From: Astrothelium macrocarpum
Taxonomy: Eukaryota > Ascomycota > Dothideomycetes > Trypetheliales > Trypetheliaceae
Length of the DNA stretch: 64,000 bases
Reading direction: 5' to 3'
NCBI GenBank assembly: GCA_021030915.1
Contig: JAGEMR010000147.1
Location: 1 to 64,000 of the forward strand
Below are positions 24,181-36,502 of the stretch, piece by piece. The first letter of the stretch is position 1; each line of letters begins with the position of its first letter. The notes under the pieces are model-generated. The model saw nothing but the letters and a program-made list of their open reading frames with translations. It was not told the origin of the DNA and searched no databases. Position numbers and translations under genes: made by a program.

Positions 24181-24694
24181 GACACATTGTATACCAGCTA
24201 CTATGCTCTCTCTGTGTCCGTAAAATAAGCCGCATGAGCCGCCTAATACAACCCTGATCAACCCCTTCCCGTGATCCGGCTAGACGGGATCGGCTGCCGT
24301 TGCCAAAGGAGTTGACTCAGGTGTCTTATCTCCTGACGGCCCGCGTCTGCATCAATGTATTACTAATAGATCAGAATTTCGTAAAAACTTCATGTCGAAA
24401 ATTAAAGCTGTGGTTGTGTATAGAGGGGCTCGCAGTCATTGGCATGAAATGAGGCTAGACAACGGGACAAGTGTTTTCATGCGCATCATTGCCCAGCTCC
24501 ATGCATATCTCCGTCAATGGCGCACTTCATGATGCGCCGTAAATAGTCTCTCAACCCCCCCGTCCTGACCTATAATCAACTACGGTTAATTGCTTTCTTT
24601 GATCTGCGTGCCGCCATCGTCCGCCGTTTGTTTCAACCTCGCCTCGCATCCTCTACATCCATTCAGCGCGCACGAATGTGAAGTTCCATCTGGA
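24181..24694. other. Intergenic region upstream of the oxysterol-binding protein gene
   Basis: About 510 bp between ATP12 and the Osh1-like gene on the same strand. It presumably holds the promoter of the latter. No further gene was seen. Confidence 0.4.
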
Positions 24695-27600
24695 ATGGAT
24701 AGGTACGTTGGCCAACGGGGGCACGGAAGCTGCAATTGCGTTACCTGTCACTGCCCCATCCGACTCCTATAGTTGTTACGTTATCAGACATTGTTGACAA
24801 GTGCATCTTAGCCACAAGCGGTTTAAGCCAGGATTGGCTCGCTCCCTCCTCAGCAGAAGCTCGAGCAAGCACGATGTCCACCAGACCGAGCCGCCCGAAG
24901 ACGGTGCAACTCCATCATCGGGGGCAAGCACTCCGCAAGTTACCCGTCCTCATGTCACATCACAACATTCTTCGCGCCATCGTCCTCACCTCTCGACCAC
25001 CATGAGTTCCAATGTATCTCAGCCAAGCTTCCACCGCCCATCTACCGACCAAGATGAAGCTGCTGCTCCACCATCACCAACAACTCAAGGCGCGTCAATA
25101 GAACAATCGGTACGACTGTTTCGCTTGTTTGAGTCACTCAGAAATGGAGACACTGCCGCAATCAATCGCGCAATAAAAGGGGAGCAGAATGGAGAATCTG
25201 GAACGTCACCCACAGCCCCATCCGGGCGGGTGGAAGGCACCTCAATCCTGCACCTAGCTATTCAGTGTGCCGAGTTGCCGGTTATAGAATACATCCTATC
25301 TTTCTCCTCTGAGTCTGGCCCGATTGATGTCAATGGCAGAGATCGAGACGGGAATACACCATTGCACGTCGCTGCTATGCTCGGCCGCGCTCCTGTAGTG
25401 CGGAAATTGTTGGACCAAAAGGGCATTAATGATTCTATACCAAACTACCAAAGCCAAACCGCACTTGATCTAGCTCGCAGCCCTGATATTTTCCAGCAGC
25501 TACAACTTGCCCGGTCCATCTTTGTTGATTCTCAGGTAAAAACAATTCAACAATTGGTCACCAAAGGTTCCTACGAGCAACTGGAAAAACTGATTGTGGA
25601 TCCGAGAGTTCGAAGCAATATCGATTTGAATGGATCTGAGCTAGCAACAGACCCTCTAGTCGCCGAAGCCGGTGGAACTCTTCTTCATGAAGCTGCAAAG
25701 AAAAAAGATGTGAAATTGGCCCAGATACTCTTACTAAATGGAGCAGATCCCTTTAAGAGGGATCGCAAAGGCAAACTGCCCCAAGACTATACAAAGGATG
25801 ACAAAACACGCGCCATTCTCAAAAAGTCGCCTGCTGCAGCTGCAGCTCAACGTGGAGTTCAAGAAAAGGCAATCCTTGGTACAGGAGTTTCTCCAACATC
25901 ACAAGGTACAGGGGGTGGGGATCCGGCCTTGGCTAGCAAAGAGGCTAGGGAAATGAAAGGTTATCTAAAGAAATGGACGAATTACACCAATGGATGGAAG
26001 TTGCGATTTTTCGTGCTAGAAGATGGTGTTTTGAGTTATTACAAGCATCAAGGTAAAGCTTTCTGTAACAATAATCTGGGCCAAAAGCTAATTGGATCAG
26101 ATGATGCGGGATCTGCATGCCGTGGAGCCATTAACATGAAGATAGCCAAATTGCATATGGATCCATCAGATAAACTTCGATTCGAAATTCACGGCAAGTC
26201 CTCTGTCAAATATCACCTTCGAGCCAATCATCAGGTTGAGGCAAAACGGTGGTACTGGTCTCTGAATAATGCCATTCAATGGACCAAAGATGAGGCCAAA
26301 GAGGAAGAAAAGAGAGTAATTCAAGAGAACGAAGCCCTCAAACAAGCCAGAACTGATCAAGTTGAGAAAATCCGAACAAAAGAAGTCGAATCAAGAGCTA
26401 GCAGCGAAAAGACAAAGAGTCTCATCCCAGGCACTGCTATAGGTTATCCTTTGGCTCATGCAAGCTCTCGCCATGGTGGGAGCACGCTTGTCGATGATAT
26501 GGATGCTGCAACTAGCGGATACGATCCGAGTGTGGATGGTGTCGAAGCGGGTCGCCTGCCTACAAATACAGGCGCGAACAATATCGAAGGCGATCTTGAT
26601 GATGAAGACGAAGAATATGGCGACGATGCAAGCAGTCACGAAATCCAGCCTCACACCAAAGATGCATTTAACATTACGGCACAGTCTGCAAAGCTTCAGC
26701 TTGATCTTCTAGCCCAGGTCTGCGCTGCGCTCGAGAATGAAAATGCAAAACATCCTTCAATGCCCATCTCGGACTCGTCTATTGTCCAAGCTCTGGCATC
26801 CTACCAATCTGCAGTAGGCAATCTCAAGGGGCTTTTAGGAGATTTGTTACGCATTGCACGCGATCGAGATGCATATTGGCAATATCGTCTGGAGCGAGAG
26901 GCCAATGTTCGCCGGATGTGGGAAGATAGCATGGCTCGCGTAGCTCGAGAGCAAGAAGAATTGCAGAACAAGATGAGCGAATCTGAGGATAAGCGGAGAA
27001 AGACAAAGCGTGCACTACGGGATGCGCTTGAAGGTCAAGCTTCGCAAGAACCTAGTCGTCGTGCAAGTCAGACAGAGCTTGGGGGAACAAGCCATCTGGC
27101 GGCCACGTCGCCAGAAACTACGACCGATAAAGAGAAGAGTCAGGGCAGAATGCCAAGCGGAAGCTTCAGTGCTGCTAGACGGAAAACGGTCTCTGATCTT
27201 GCAGAGTTGTCTGATGATGAATCCGATGAGGATGATGAATTCTTTGATGCTGTGGATGCAGGTGAGGTTGAAGTGGCCGAGCAGATGCCACCCTCTGGCG
27301 GTGGACTGGTGTCGCCTCCACCTCCATCGGCTCGCATCACCACAAGTGTACAAGATGAGAAGGTAAATGAGATCTCTCCCTCATTCAAGGGCTATGAGGA
27401 CGGGCCAAGAGACAAGTTGAAGATGGACAAGGATGATCGACCGAAGATCTCTCTCTGGGTAGGCAATTCTGATGAAGATTTATCGGCTGCTATCAGTTGC
27501 TAACATCTGGCAGAGTATTCTCAAATCTATGATAGGCAAAGATATGACGAAAATGACGCTTCCTGTATCGTTCAATGAACCAACGTCGCTTCTCCAACGT

Positions 27601-28735
27601 GTAGCAGAAGACATGGAGTATACTGACCTCCTCGACATGGCTGCTGATCGTGCAGATTCCACCGAGCGCTTAGTCTATGTCGCTGCCTTTGCCGCCAGCG
27701 AGTACGCCTCTACGATCGGTCGTGTTGCTAAGCCTTTCAATCCACTACTCGGAGAGACTTACGAATACGCGAGACCAGATAAAGGCTACCGGTTCTTCAT
27801 TGAGCAAGTTAGTCATCATCCTCCAATTGGGGCCGCCTGGGCCGAGTCTCCAAAATGGGACTATTATGTAAGTATTGTCTTTTCCCATTCAATCCATGGA
27901 ACCCTCTCTGACAAAGTCAACCTTAATCCAGGGCGAGTCAGCCGTTAAATCCAAATTCTACGGCAAAGCCTTTGACATCAACCCACTCGGCACCTGGTTC
28001 CTACGCCTCCGGCCCACGGCCCCAGACTCCCCCACCGAAGAACTCTACACCTGGAAAAAAGTCACCTCCTCCGTCATCGGCATCATCACCGGCAACCCGA
28101 CCGTCGACAACTACGGCCCCATGGAAGTGCGCAACCACACGACCGGCGAGGTGTGCACCCTCGACTTCAAGCCGCGCGGGTGGAAAGCCTCCTCAGCCTA
28201 CCAAGTCTGCGGGCGCGTGCTCGACCGCGACGGCCGCCCCCGCTGGAGTCTCGCCGGCCGCTGGAACGACAAGATCTACGCCCGCCTCACCCCGGGCTAC
28301 GACGGCCCCATCTCACCCGCGCTGCAGCAGGCGCACCCGTCCTTCGAGAAGGCGTTCCTCGTGTGGGAGGCGCACGCGCGGCCCTCCGACATCCCCTTCA
28401 ACCTCACGCCGTTCGTCGTCACGCTGAACGCCGTGCCCGACCGGCTGCGGCCGCTGCTCGCGCCCACGGATACGCGCTTGCGCCCGGATCAGCGCGCCAT
28501 GGAGGATGGCGAGTATGATAAGGCGGCGATCGAGAAGAATCGCGTCGAGGAGAAGCAGCGGGCGAAGCGGAGGGCGAGGGAGGCGGCCGGGGAGGAGTTT
28601 GTGCCGAGGTGGTTTCGGCAGGAGGTGTGTCCGACGACGGGGGAGAGGTATTGGCGGTTTAATGGCGAGTATTGGACGGTGAGGGAGGAGGTGGGGAAGG
28701 GGGGGAAGTGGGAGGGGTTGGAGGATATTTTCTGA
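24695..28735 (+). CDS. Osh1/Osh2-type oxysterol-binding protein (ankyrin-PH-ORD)
   Basis: Predicted exons 24695-24702, 24812-27458, 27514-27867, 27932-28735 (1270 residues). The first exon is only 8 nt and supplies MDS, giving MDSHKRFKPGLARS. The order is Ankyrin repeats (SILHLAIQCAELPVIEYIL, GNTPLHVAAMLGRAPVVRKL, LLHEAAKKKDVKLAQILLLNGADP), then a PH domain (MKGYLKKWTNYTNGWKLRFFVLEDGVLSYYK), a helical and acidic linker with a possible FFAT-like acidic stretch (DDEFFDAVDA, about 27230), and the ORD with the family signature EQVSHHPP and LLGETYEY. Known role: non-vesicular exchange of sterol and PI4P at ER contact sites. The start on exon 1 is preferred because the longer frame opens with GTG. 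The 3' exon is very GC-rich. Confidence 0.92.
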
Positions 28736-29142
28736 GGGGACGGGAAGGGTGTGTTGGGTATGAGAAATTGATGGAAAGTGGTGGTGCAAATTGGTTATGC
28801 GATACGGACGAGTGTATGATTATGCTTGGCAAAAGAGATCAGGGATTATGATTGTATAACATTGACGGGAAATTGTTTTTGGGCGTGGATTGTTTCTCGA
28901 GCGGTTTCCCTGAATGATTTCCTGCCATTTGAACCAAATTGCTATCGGCTACCTGGTTATCCTTCATTTTAAAGGTCGGTATGGACAGAGATGAGCGCTT
29001 GTCAACATGGTATTTGGAAAGTAGTCATGAAAAATATCTGAAGCTGGGGTCAAGAATGGTAACATGGTTCATCTATGCATCCCATCTGCTGTCTTTCGAA
29101 CTGCTCGCTATACGCCAACGCGTCATTTATAGACCTACACGT
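28736..29142. other. Convergent intergenic spacer
   Basis: Shared 3' region of the oxysterol-binding protein gene and TCTP. An open frame on the plus strand (28939-29322) overlaps TCTP exons and is a shadow. Confidence 0.5.
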
Positions 29143-30125
29143 TTACACCTTCATCTCGTCGAGGCCATGTTTCCAGACTGTCACGTAGGGCGTAACACCG
29201 TCCTCGCGATAGTTGAGGAGGATGACCCTATGGTAACAATATATCAATACAAGCCATTCGGAGCCAAGTCGCCGGATGAGATGAACTTACATTCCATCCG
29301 GGTCCATACTCTCGCCAATTAAGAACTCGTAATCCTTGAAATTTGCGACGATTTTTTTGGCAAATCCTTGTGCGCCCTCCTCGAACTTCTTAACGTCCTC
29401 GTCGGAGGCACCCTTAGATTTCATAGTCTCCTTGACTTTCTTCATGTACGCTTCAAAATGGAGTCAGCAATATATAAAAACGTATGTCATAACCATGGTG
29501 ATTCTGTTGGCAGCTCGTTGGAATTGGAATTATATTGTCTCCAGGCGAATGGTTACTTTGCAACAAAAGACAAAGGAATGGTATAGCTGCCTCACGTACT
29601 CTTCAGATGTCCAAGATAGCTCTTCTTGTCAAATGAAGTCTCATTCAGCCGAAAGCTGTGGACGATATCGATGACAGTCTGTGCATTGTCGTCGACACCC
29701 TCGTCGCCCTCTTCTGCGGAAGGGTTGGCTCCGATATCTGGAAATGTTTTTGCATTAGCCCTTGTTCGGCGCACTGTATTTAATCGTATGTAGATCTTCG
29801 GCCCGAGAGGAAGGCCTCGAGATACGTGGAAACGTGAAATGGGAGTTTTTTGATTGTCGGAAAGCATGTATTGTGGATAAACACTCTGGATAGTAGACTG
29901 ACCGATGTTCTCGGCTCCAATGGTAATCTTCTTGCAATCGGCCTCGTATACAACACCGTCGATCTCTTTAATACCATACGAGTCAGACAAAACCTCGTCA
30001 CCGGTAACGGCGTCCTAGAATACCAAGTCAGTCCGCACTCGTTCAAAAACGCAGCCTGGTGGGGCAGTAGCACGGTGCGCGAGGATGGGACGGTGCATAT
30101 GAAGTCGCACCTTGTAAATAATCAT
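29143..30125 (-). CDS. TMA19: Translationally controlled tumour protein (TCTP / Tma19)
   Basis: Five exons: 30125-30111, 30014-29903, 29737-29600, 29450-29291, 29227-29143, giving 169 residues, the family's normal length. The reading is MIIYK / DAVTGDEVLSDSYGIKEIDG / DIGANPSAEEGDEGVDD / TYMKKVKETMKSKG / VILLNYREDGVTPYVTVWKHG. It contains the TCTP-1-like acidic loop and the C-terminal VWKHGLDEMKV. All introns have consistent phase; the 15-nt first exon is typical of fungal TCTP genes. Known role: an abundant cytosolic protein that associates with ribosomes and with mitochondria under stress. Intron-rich structure is common in highly expressed fungal genes. Confidence 0.95.
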
Positions 30126-30621
30126 TTCGAAGATCACAAGCGTCGTTCAAGAAGATATCGAGGGATCCCAAAGCTTGCGATTGAGCAAATGAGCGACTTG
30201 TTGGAGAGAACAAATCGAAATACGGTAGCGTGGGCAAAAAGTAAGGATCCGACATGGAGGGGTCACACTAGTCCCAGTTTGGTAGTATTATTATCCAAAT
30301 CTCTTCACGAGATGAGAAACCTGCTACTGTACCCTTTTCAAAGCATTCACACGAATGGCAAAGCCTGTGAGATAATTATAGATCAGAGAAAATGGGTTTT
30401 TGGCACATTATGGACAATAGAACTTCTATCAATGACAACCCCCCGAATAGCTGTCTTCTGCATCACACAGAAACCTCTTGAGAACGCCAAAAGTATGCTC
30501 AGAAGTTGCACTCTATCCACCACTATATCTGTCGAGTTGGCGAACACCTCTCAGCAAGTCACCCCTTCCATATTCCCAGTGCTCATGAGTCTCATATTTG
30601 TCTCACAATCTTCCCATTACT

Positions 30622-30870
30622 TCATTTCCGACCTCCCTTGGCATTCTTGCCCTTGCCCTTGGTGATGAACGGAATGCCTTGAGAGAATGGCGGTTCGTAT
30701 GTCCCTTGGTTCTTGCTCGTGACGTAGTGGACATAGTAGGCAAAGCCAGGTAGCAAGACGAAGAGCACAACGATGACAATGATGGTTTCGGGGACGACTT
30801 CGGGGTTCGTTTGAACGAAGAGGATAGCAGCTGGCGTAACGCCAATCTTGGCAAGGAATTCCCACGCCAT
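30622..30870 (-). CDS. Small single-helix membrane protein, unassigned
   Basis: An 82-residue frame with an ATG start. MAWEFLAKIGVTPAAILF is followed by one strong hydrophobic helix (about residues 28-50, ETIIVIVVLFVLLPGFAYYV) and a Lys/Gly-rich C-terminal tail (TKGKGKNAKGGRK). The organisation suggests a tail exposed to the cytosol from the ER or another membrane. I do not recognise the family. Its coding look (an ordered helix plus a basic tail) and its position upstream of TCTP on the same strand support a real gene. Confidence 0.55.
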   Translation of the reverse strand: MAWEFLAKIGVTPAAILFVQTNPEVVPETIIVIVVLFVLLPGFAYYVHYVTSKNQGTYEPPFSQGIPFITKGKGKNAKGGRK

Positions 30871-32276
30871 TGCGATTGCTTGAATCTGGTCGCATTAATT
30901 TTAAGTTCCAAAGAAATCAAAATATACTTACTAGGTAATTGAAAGTGCTAAAGTCAAGAAAAGGAGTGACTGGTACTGATGGCAGCCTGCTGCCGACTGA
31001 AAGAGAAAAGACTGAAGCTAAAGGAAGAATACGCACGACGAGCAGAGATGGAAGGGAAGGGCAGAGGAGGAAGTGCCAAGCAACAAAAGGTATATGAGCA
31101 TGATGAAGCACAGTCCACAAGTTTGGGGCTTCATACGCACGTGGAACGCTCCAGGTATCATCTCTAGGTTAGGAGATGTCTCGAGTTATTCACGTCCCAT
31201 CATAGACTCACCATGCATTTATCTTTGTCTGGACGACCTAAGGAATTCTTGAGACTCAAGTCAGTATATCGGATAAATCTCGAGCTCCTCAGATCCCACT
31301 AAACTCGCATCGTTGACTTGCAATGGCATCGGAAATGATGAAGTTCTAGTGTCCGCTGCCAAAGTTGCACGGGCCTGGTGCCATTGCTCAACACCCGAAG
31401 TTTCAGCCTCATCTTCAGATGTCGGTACGCAACATGCGCCAAGACATTGACTTTTAAAAGACCCACTTACGCGCCAGGCACGCGTACGTGCACTCAACTG
31501 TTTCCGCAGTAGCGACATGAGTACAGATGCTTGGTTAAACGCCCAATAGGAAGAAGGATATTGCTCACATGCCAATAATACTCAAGCTTCGGTTTTTTCT
31601 TGCATACACCGTTATTTTACGTGCAAGTTTGCTTTGACTTTCTATTTTCTGGCCTGACTCTTCTCTGATGGAGTACAAACGAGTCGATTACATGGCTTGG
31701 CGGCACGCTTCCCCGATATTGTCTCCACATACCACAGGGTAGTACGCTAAGAAGCCAGGACTTGCTTAAACAGGAGCGCGTGATATGTGAGCGGTATGCC
31801 ATAATGAATTGTTTGCTGACTCGGAAGAATTTCGTGAGGTGGTCACTGCAACACCTCCAATTCGGACGTTCCAATTATCCGATTGCAAAGAAGCAGCCCT
31901 TTGCACGACACGAACACCACCCCATGTAGAGGAGGTCATGGAACAACTATTGTTTGTATCATGACAACTTACTCACTCGTCGTCAGTTGAAGGCTTCAGA
32001 ACAAGTCTTCAAAGTCTTGTTACGGCTTCCACAGAACATGTCAATATTGCTTTCCCGATCTGAAGAACATGGTAGAGCTAAAACATAGGCTATCTTGAAA
32101 ACTTAATCTTCATTCGCGCGCTTTCATAATCATGTGGAGAACCGAAACATTGCGACAATTCTGCAATCATGCTACGCCGTAACGCTTCACAAAAAAAAAA
32201 GAGAGACCGAAGAGCCAGAAATAGATGGCTCGAGTATTTGGACCGCCATGACAGATAGATAAGGTCGCATCGCCAG
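30871..32276. other. Gene-poor interval
   Basis: About 1.4 kb with only short unsupported frames on both strands. The first 100 bases may contain the 5' leader of the small membrane protein gene. Confidence 0.4.
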
Positions 32277-33202
32277 TCATGGAGAGCTCGTCGCTGGAAC
32301 GTTGGAAACAAAGACTGAGAGAACAGCTGCATACGCAGCGGACACCACCATCAACTCCAAATTTGACGTCTTCAACATAAGTGACACCAGAATTGCAAAT
32401 ACCACGATAAAAACTGAAATAACTGCCAACTGGATACTTTTGGGCGCGTTGTGCGATAATATGATCAGCGGAACCACCAGGAAAAAAACAGTCATTGCTG
32501 CAACAATGATACGTGCAATAATGTTCGCGATAAGGACATTGTTTTGATACGTCCAGTCGTGATCTTTTGTTGGAGGCTTCGGACCTTCAGGATCATCAGT
32601 GAACCTCTTTGATAGTCGCCAGTAGCGAAGCTTTCGAAGATAGCCGTGAAGATGGCGTTGGAAAGGATCAGTCCGAGATCGAGGTCCCAAGTCTGCCCTC
32701 ACAAGCCTGGTCTTATACCTCTGAAATAGGGTCAAGTCGTCCCGTAAGTTTGACTGCTTTTCATCGTCTATCAGAGAAAAGGTCTCCATGTTCATGACCT
32801 TGTTAAAAGACGCAAGCGCATCATCTATCATGGAGACCCCTGTCAGTCAGGCTAATCTAATGTGATTTGCTACGCACCATACTGCTTGATCAAGTCGCGT
32901 AGCTTCAAAACCAAGCCTCTATTAATGGTATCGCGGATACAAGGAGGATCAGAGTCTCGCTTGCTATGTTTCAAGCCAAGCCTATCGTTTGGTGAGATCT
33001 CGATGTCCAAGCTCAGCCCAGCCTGGTAAATTATGTGATCAAGCTCGGCGATTTCGTCTTCAAGGAAGCGAAGATTGAGTAAATGCGATGTCTTGAATCG
33101 TCGAAATCCATGAAGCGTGAGGTTATTGTCGTCGGTGCATTTCTGCCAAAGACTTTCAAACTTGCTTGTTACATCCGGATAATTCGGGTCAGGCGAGTCC
33201 AT
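32277..33202 (-). CDS. DUF6594-family membrane protein (copy 2)
   Basis: Two exons, 33202-32878 and 32824-32277 (290 residues from MDSPDP). LTLHGFRRFKTSHLLNLRF and LEDEIAELDHIIYQAG match the N-terminal DUF6594 helix. After the 53-nt intron come ALASFNKVMNMETFSL and a basic loop (YLRKLRYWRLSKRF). Three C-terminal hydrophobic helices end LELMVVSAAYAAVLSVFVSN, the same architecture as the copy at 3786-5116 although the sequences have diverged. The start could be further upstream, as the frame stays open to about 33253 without an ATG. It is transcribed divergently from the PNP/NB-ARC gene with about 630 bp between. Function unknown. Confidence 0.75.
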
Positions 33203-33834
33203 AGGCAATCCAGAGCTATTAGGGGAGCTTTCGGAAAGACAAGTGCCCACCAAGTAGTTGTGCCAATTGTACCAACAATTTGTAGCCGCCAGCCCGTACC
33301 TTCAGCTCACCACACTTGATCCGGAACAGCCTTTGGCTTGTATATGTTCAAAGCCTAGAAGGATTCGATGGCTGTGTTGTGCCGCTACAATGACGTAGAT
33401 CCACATGGACGAATTATGCCGCATTGGGTAGTTCAAGGTTCTATTAATACGTCTATTTGGGGACGGCATTGCCCACCTAGTTCCGGAGACGAGATGGACA
33501 TGCCTATTCTAAGATAGCCTGACATATGAGACATGCAAATCTGATCACGTAACACATTTAACTACGTATCACATTTTGGCCCCCAACAATGGTAGGTACC
33601 GCCTCATACGTAACAATAAGGCTGGAGCTCTGGCAAGTACGGAGTTAATGAAGTTATTTTCTAGCCGTGGAAAGCTATTGATAAAGCTAAAACACCTCTT
33701 GAGAGTTCATTGACCTCAATTTGCTGAGAAAGCCGCCTAGCGCTGTTTCTTAAACATCATATACTACTGGCTGATGTACTTTTTTACTGGGTCAAGATTT
33801 TCCTGCTGATAATAGCAAGCTCGCACGTCCGTCA
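33203..33834. promoter_or_regulatory. Divergent promoter region of a DUF6594 gene and a STAND gene
   Basis: About 630 bp separating the two starts. No TATA or operator was assigned. The shared region makes co-regulation possible. Confidence 0.35.
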
Positions 33835-36502
33835 ATGGAGAAAAAGAAAAAACCTCTTAAATGCACCGACTATCATGTAGCATGGATCTGTCCATTGCCC
33901 GATATTGAGCTCCCGCCTGCTCGCCGAATGCTTGACGTGGAGCACGAGCCTCCGAATTACAGCGATGGTAACAACTATAGATTTGGCACCATATCAGGGC
34001 ATACAGTCGTCCTCGCTAGTCTTTCAAAGGGATTGGCCGATAACAAGAATGTTGCTCGCCTGACAGCATTATTGTTCAATACCTTTCCAAACATCAAAAT
34101 CGTGTTATTAGTTGGGATAGGGGGTGGTATCCCATGGCCAAGTCCTCCAGATGATCCAATGCAAGATATCCATCTTGGCGATGTTGTAGTCGGGTGGCCA
34201 GGAGACGGAAAGCCGGCTATTGTCGAATACGACAGAGGCAGACAGAAGGTTGATGGATTTGAACTGCTAGGAACGACAAACAGGCCAAGTTTACAGCTTC
34301 TGAGCGCTCTCGATATGCTGGATTCAGATCATGAAGAGAACAAAACCCGATTCAAGGATCATCTTGCAAGATTGAACGACAAGAAATATGACCACCCTGG
34401 CTCCGAGCATGACAAATTGTTCCAGGCGCACACTCCGCATGTAGGCGAATACGGACAAGATTGCACAAAATGCAACGCAATGGAGCTGGTTGACCGGTCT
34501 GAAAGGACAGAAGACGAAAAGGCTACTTTCGTATTTCATCGAGGTAGAATTGCTTCGGGAAACGCCGTAGTTCAAGATGGGATGGAGAGAGATGAAATCA
34601 GGGAACGATGTGGCGGTGTGCTCTGCATCGAGATGGAGGCTGCAGGTGTCGATGCCAATAATGCGGGGTGTCTGGTCATACGAGGAATTTCTGACTATGC
34701 CGATGCTCATAAAAGTGATGTTTGGAAGAAATACGCAGCCGGAAATGCCGCTGCTTTCGCAAGAGAGCTGCTCTTCAAGATCCCACAAGGCACAACGGAA
34801 GGAATGGAAAAGGTGGAAGGATTCGTTCAAGGTGAGCGTTGGACCTGTTTTTGATTGCTTGCACTGTTTCCAAGCTAAGACTATGGAACTGCATTAATCG
34901 ATTTGATTCAATTCGACTGATATGCATTTATTAGAACCAGCTGCTTGGCTTGTACCATTTGCGAGAAATGAAGCCTTTGTTAGCCGTCAAAAGGAACTTG
35001 AGCAACTCGAGGAGATGCTTCGTTCTTCGGAAGCTTGTCATCACGCAGCAATATGGGGAATAGGTGGCTGTGGAAAAACCGCGATTGCATTAGAGCTAGC
35101 ATATCGTACTAGGGAACGACAACCTGATTGCGCCGTGCTCTGGATACCGGCAATCACACGAGCAGGGTTCGAGAAAGAATATCGAAACCTCGCAGTGACT
35201 CTGGGCATAACCGGAATCACAGACCCCGAGACCGATGTAAAACAATTAGTGAAGGCCAAACTCAGCCAGAAAGATTTTGGGGAATGGCTGATGATCATTG
35301 ACAACGCTGACGACATTGATGTTCTCTTAAGCAAGCCAGATGGTGATCCAGATGCAGATTATTTGATCGATTGCCTGCCAAATAGTGCTAATGGCTCTAT
35401 ACTTTTCACCACTCGTACCCGATCGAATGCGGTCAAACTTGTGAAAAATAGGCCCAACATTATTCGGCTTTCGGATATGGATGAACCACAGGCGAGAGAG
35501 ATGGTAGAAAAGCGTATCATCAACAAAGATTTGCTAAAGAATGATAAAGTTGTGAGCGATTTCTTACAGGCTCTCGACTGCCTTCCACTTGCTCTGGTCC
35601 AGGCGGTAGCGTACATCAACGAAATGGATATCTCATTCTCCGATTACCTTGACCTGTTGGAAGAAAGCGGAGGCGAAGCGAACGGCCTTCTTAGCCAGGA
35701 TTTTGAAGCAGACGGAAGATATCGCGAGACCAAACATCCGGTTGTAGCTACGTGGTCCATATCTTTCAACCTCATGAAGGAAAAGCATCCATTAGCAGCT
35801 GAGTATTTGTCGTTGATGGCCTGTATAGCTCGTGATAATGTTCCTTCCTCGCTCCTACCACCTCGCAGTCGTAGGGAGATGGCCGATGCCATTGGAACAT
35901 TGACATCATATGCATTCATCACGAAACGAGACCAAGATGATGGAGAATTCGAAGAAGAGAGAGAGCAAGAAGGAAAACAAAACAAAAGTGAAAGAGAAAC
36001 ATTTTTTGATGTATACCAACTCATCCATTTAGCAACCCGGGACTGGCTTAAATCTCTTGAGAAATGGAAGGAAGCGGTCGACAAAGCGGTAACACGGCTT
36101 CAAGAGGTTTTACGTGTTGACCTTCCCGCAAACAGTAGAGAAACACGTGCAGCATACGCACATCACGCATTCCAACTTTTGCCTCAAGTATCCGAATCGT
36201 CAACCAAGGATTTGCTCACGCAACAATTGGTAGGCTACTGGAAGGTGCATCTCCACCACGAGGAGATGGTGTCGGCATTGCGAAGACTATCGAACGCGAT
36301 CTTTGGAACGGGTTTAATGCCGAAGGAGGATCTGGAGGACGCGTTGACGACCAATCCGATATATCGCGAGGCTGCGATGAAGATCGAAAGAGGGAGGGAC
36401 CTCTTGAGATCCCTAAGTGGTCGCAGGGGAAGCGTTGAGGCAGTAAATATCGACAGACTTGCAATGGCCCAACTCCAGCAGAGAAGAACAAAATCATGCT
36501 AA
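33835..36502 (+). CDS. PNP/UDP-phosphorylase-like and NB-ARC STAND protein
   Basis: Two exons, 33835-34831 and 34935-36502 (854 residues). The N-terminal nucleoside-phosphorylase-like domain (about 10-330) has the features of fungal NLR PNP modules: YHVAWICPLPDIEL, KIVLLVGIGGGIP, DIHLGDVVVGWP, IASGNAVVQDG, CIEMEAAGVD and VIRGISDYADAHK. The NB-ARC domain carries an intact P-loop GIGGCGKT (about 374-381), Walker B WLMIIDNADD (about 450-459), SILFTTRTRS and CLPLALVQAVAYI. The protein ends about 170 residues after the winged-helix-like part; the TPR or other repeats usual in this architecture are absent and none are seen downstream. It is predicted to be an ATP-switched receptor with a nucleoside-processing effector, as in fungal incompatibility systems. 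The missing sensor region may be a truncation or natural. Confidence 0.87.

Noticed and set aside
28939..29322. 127-residue plus-strand frame
   Set aside because: Antisense to TCTP exons, which are certain.
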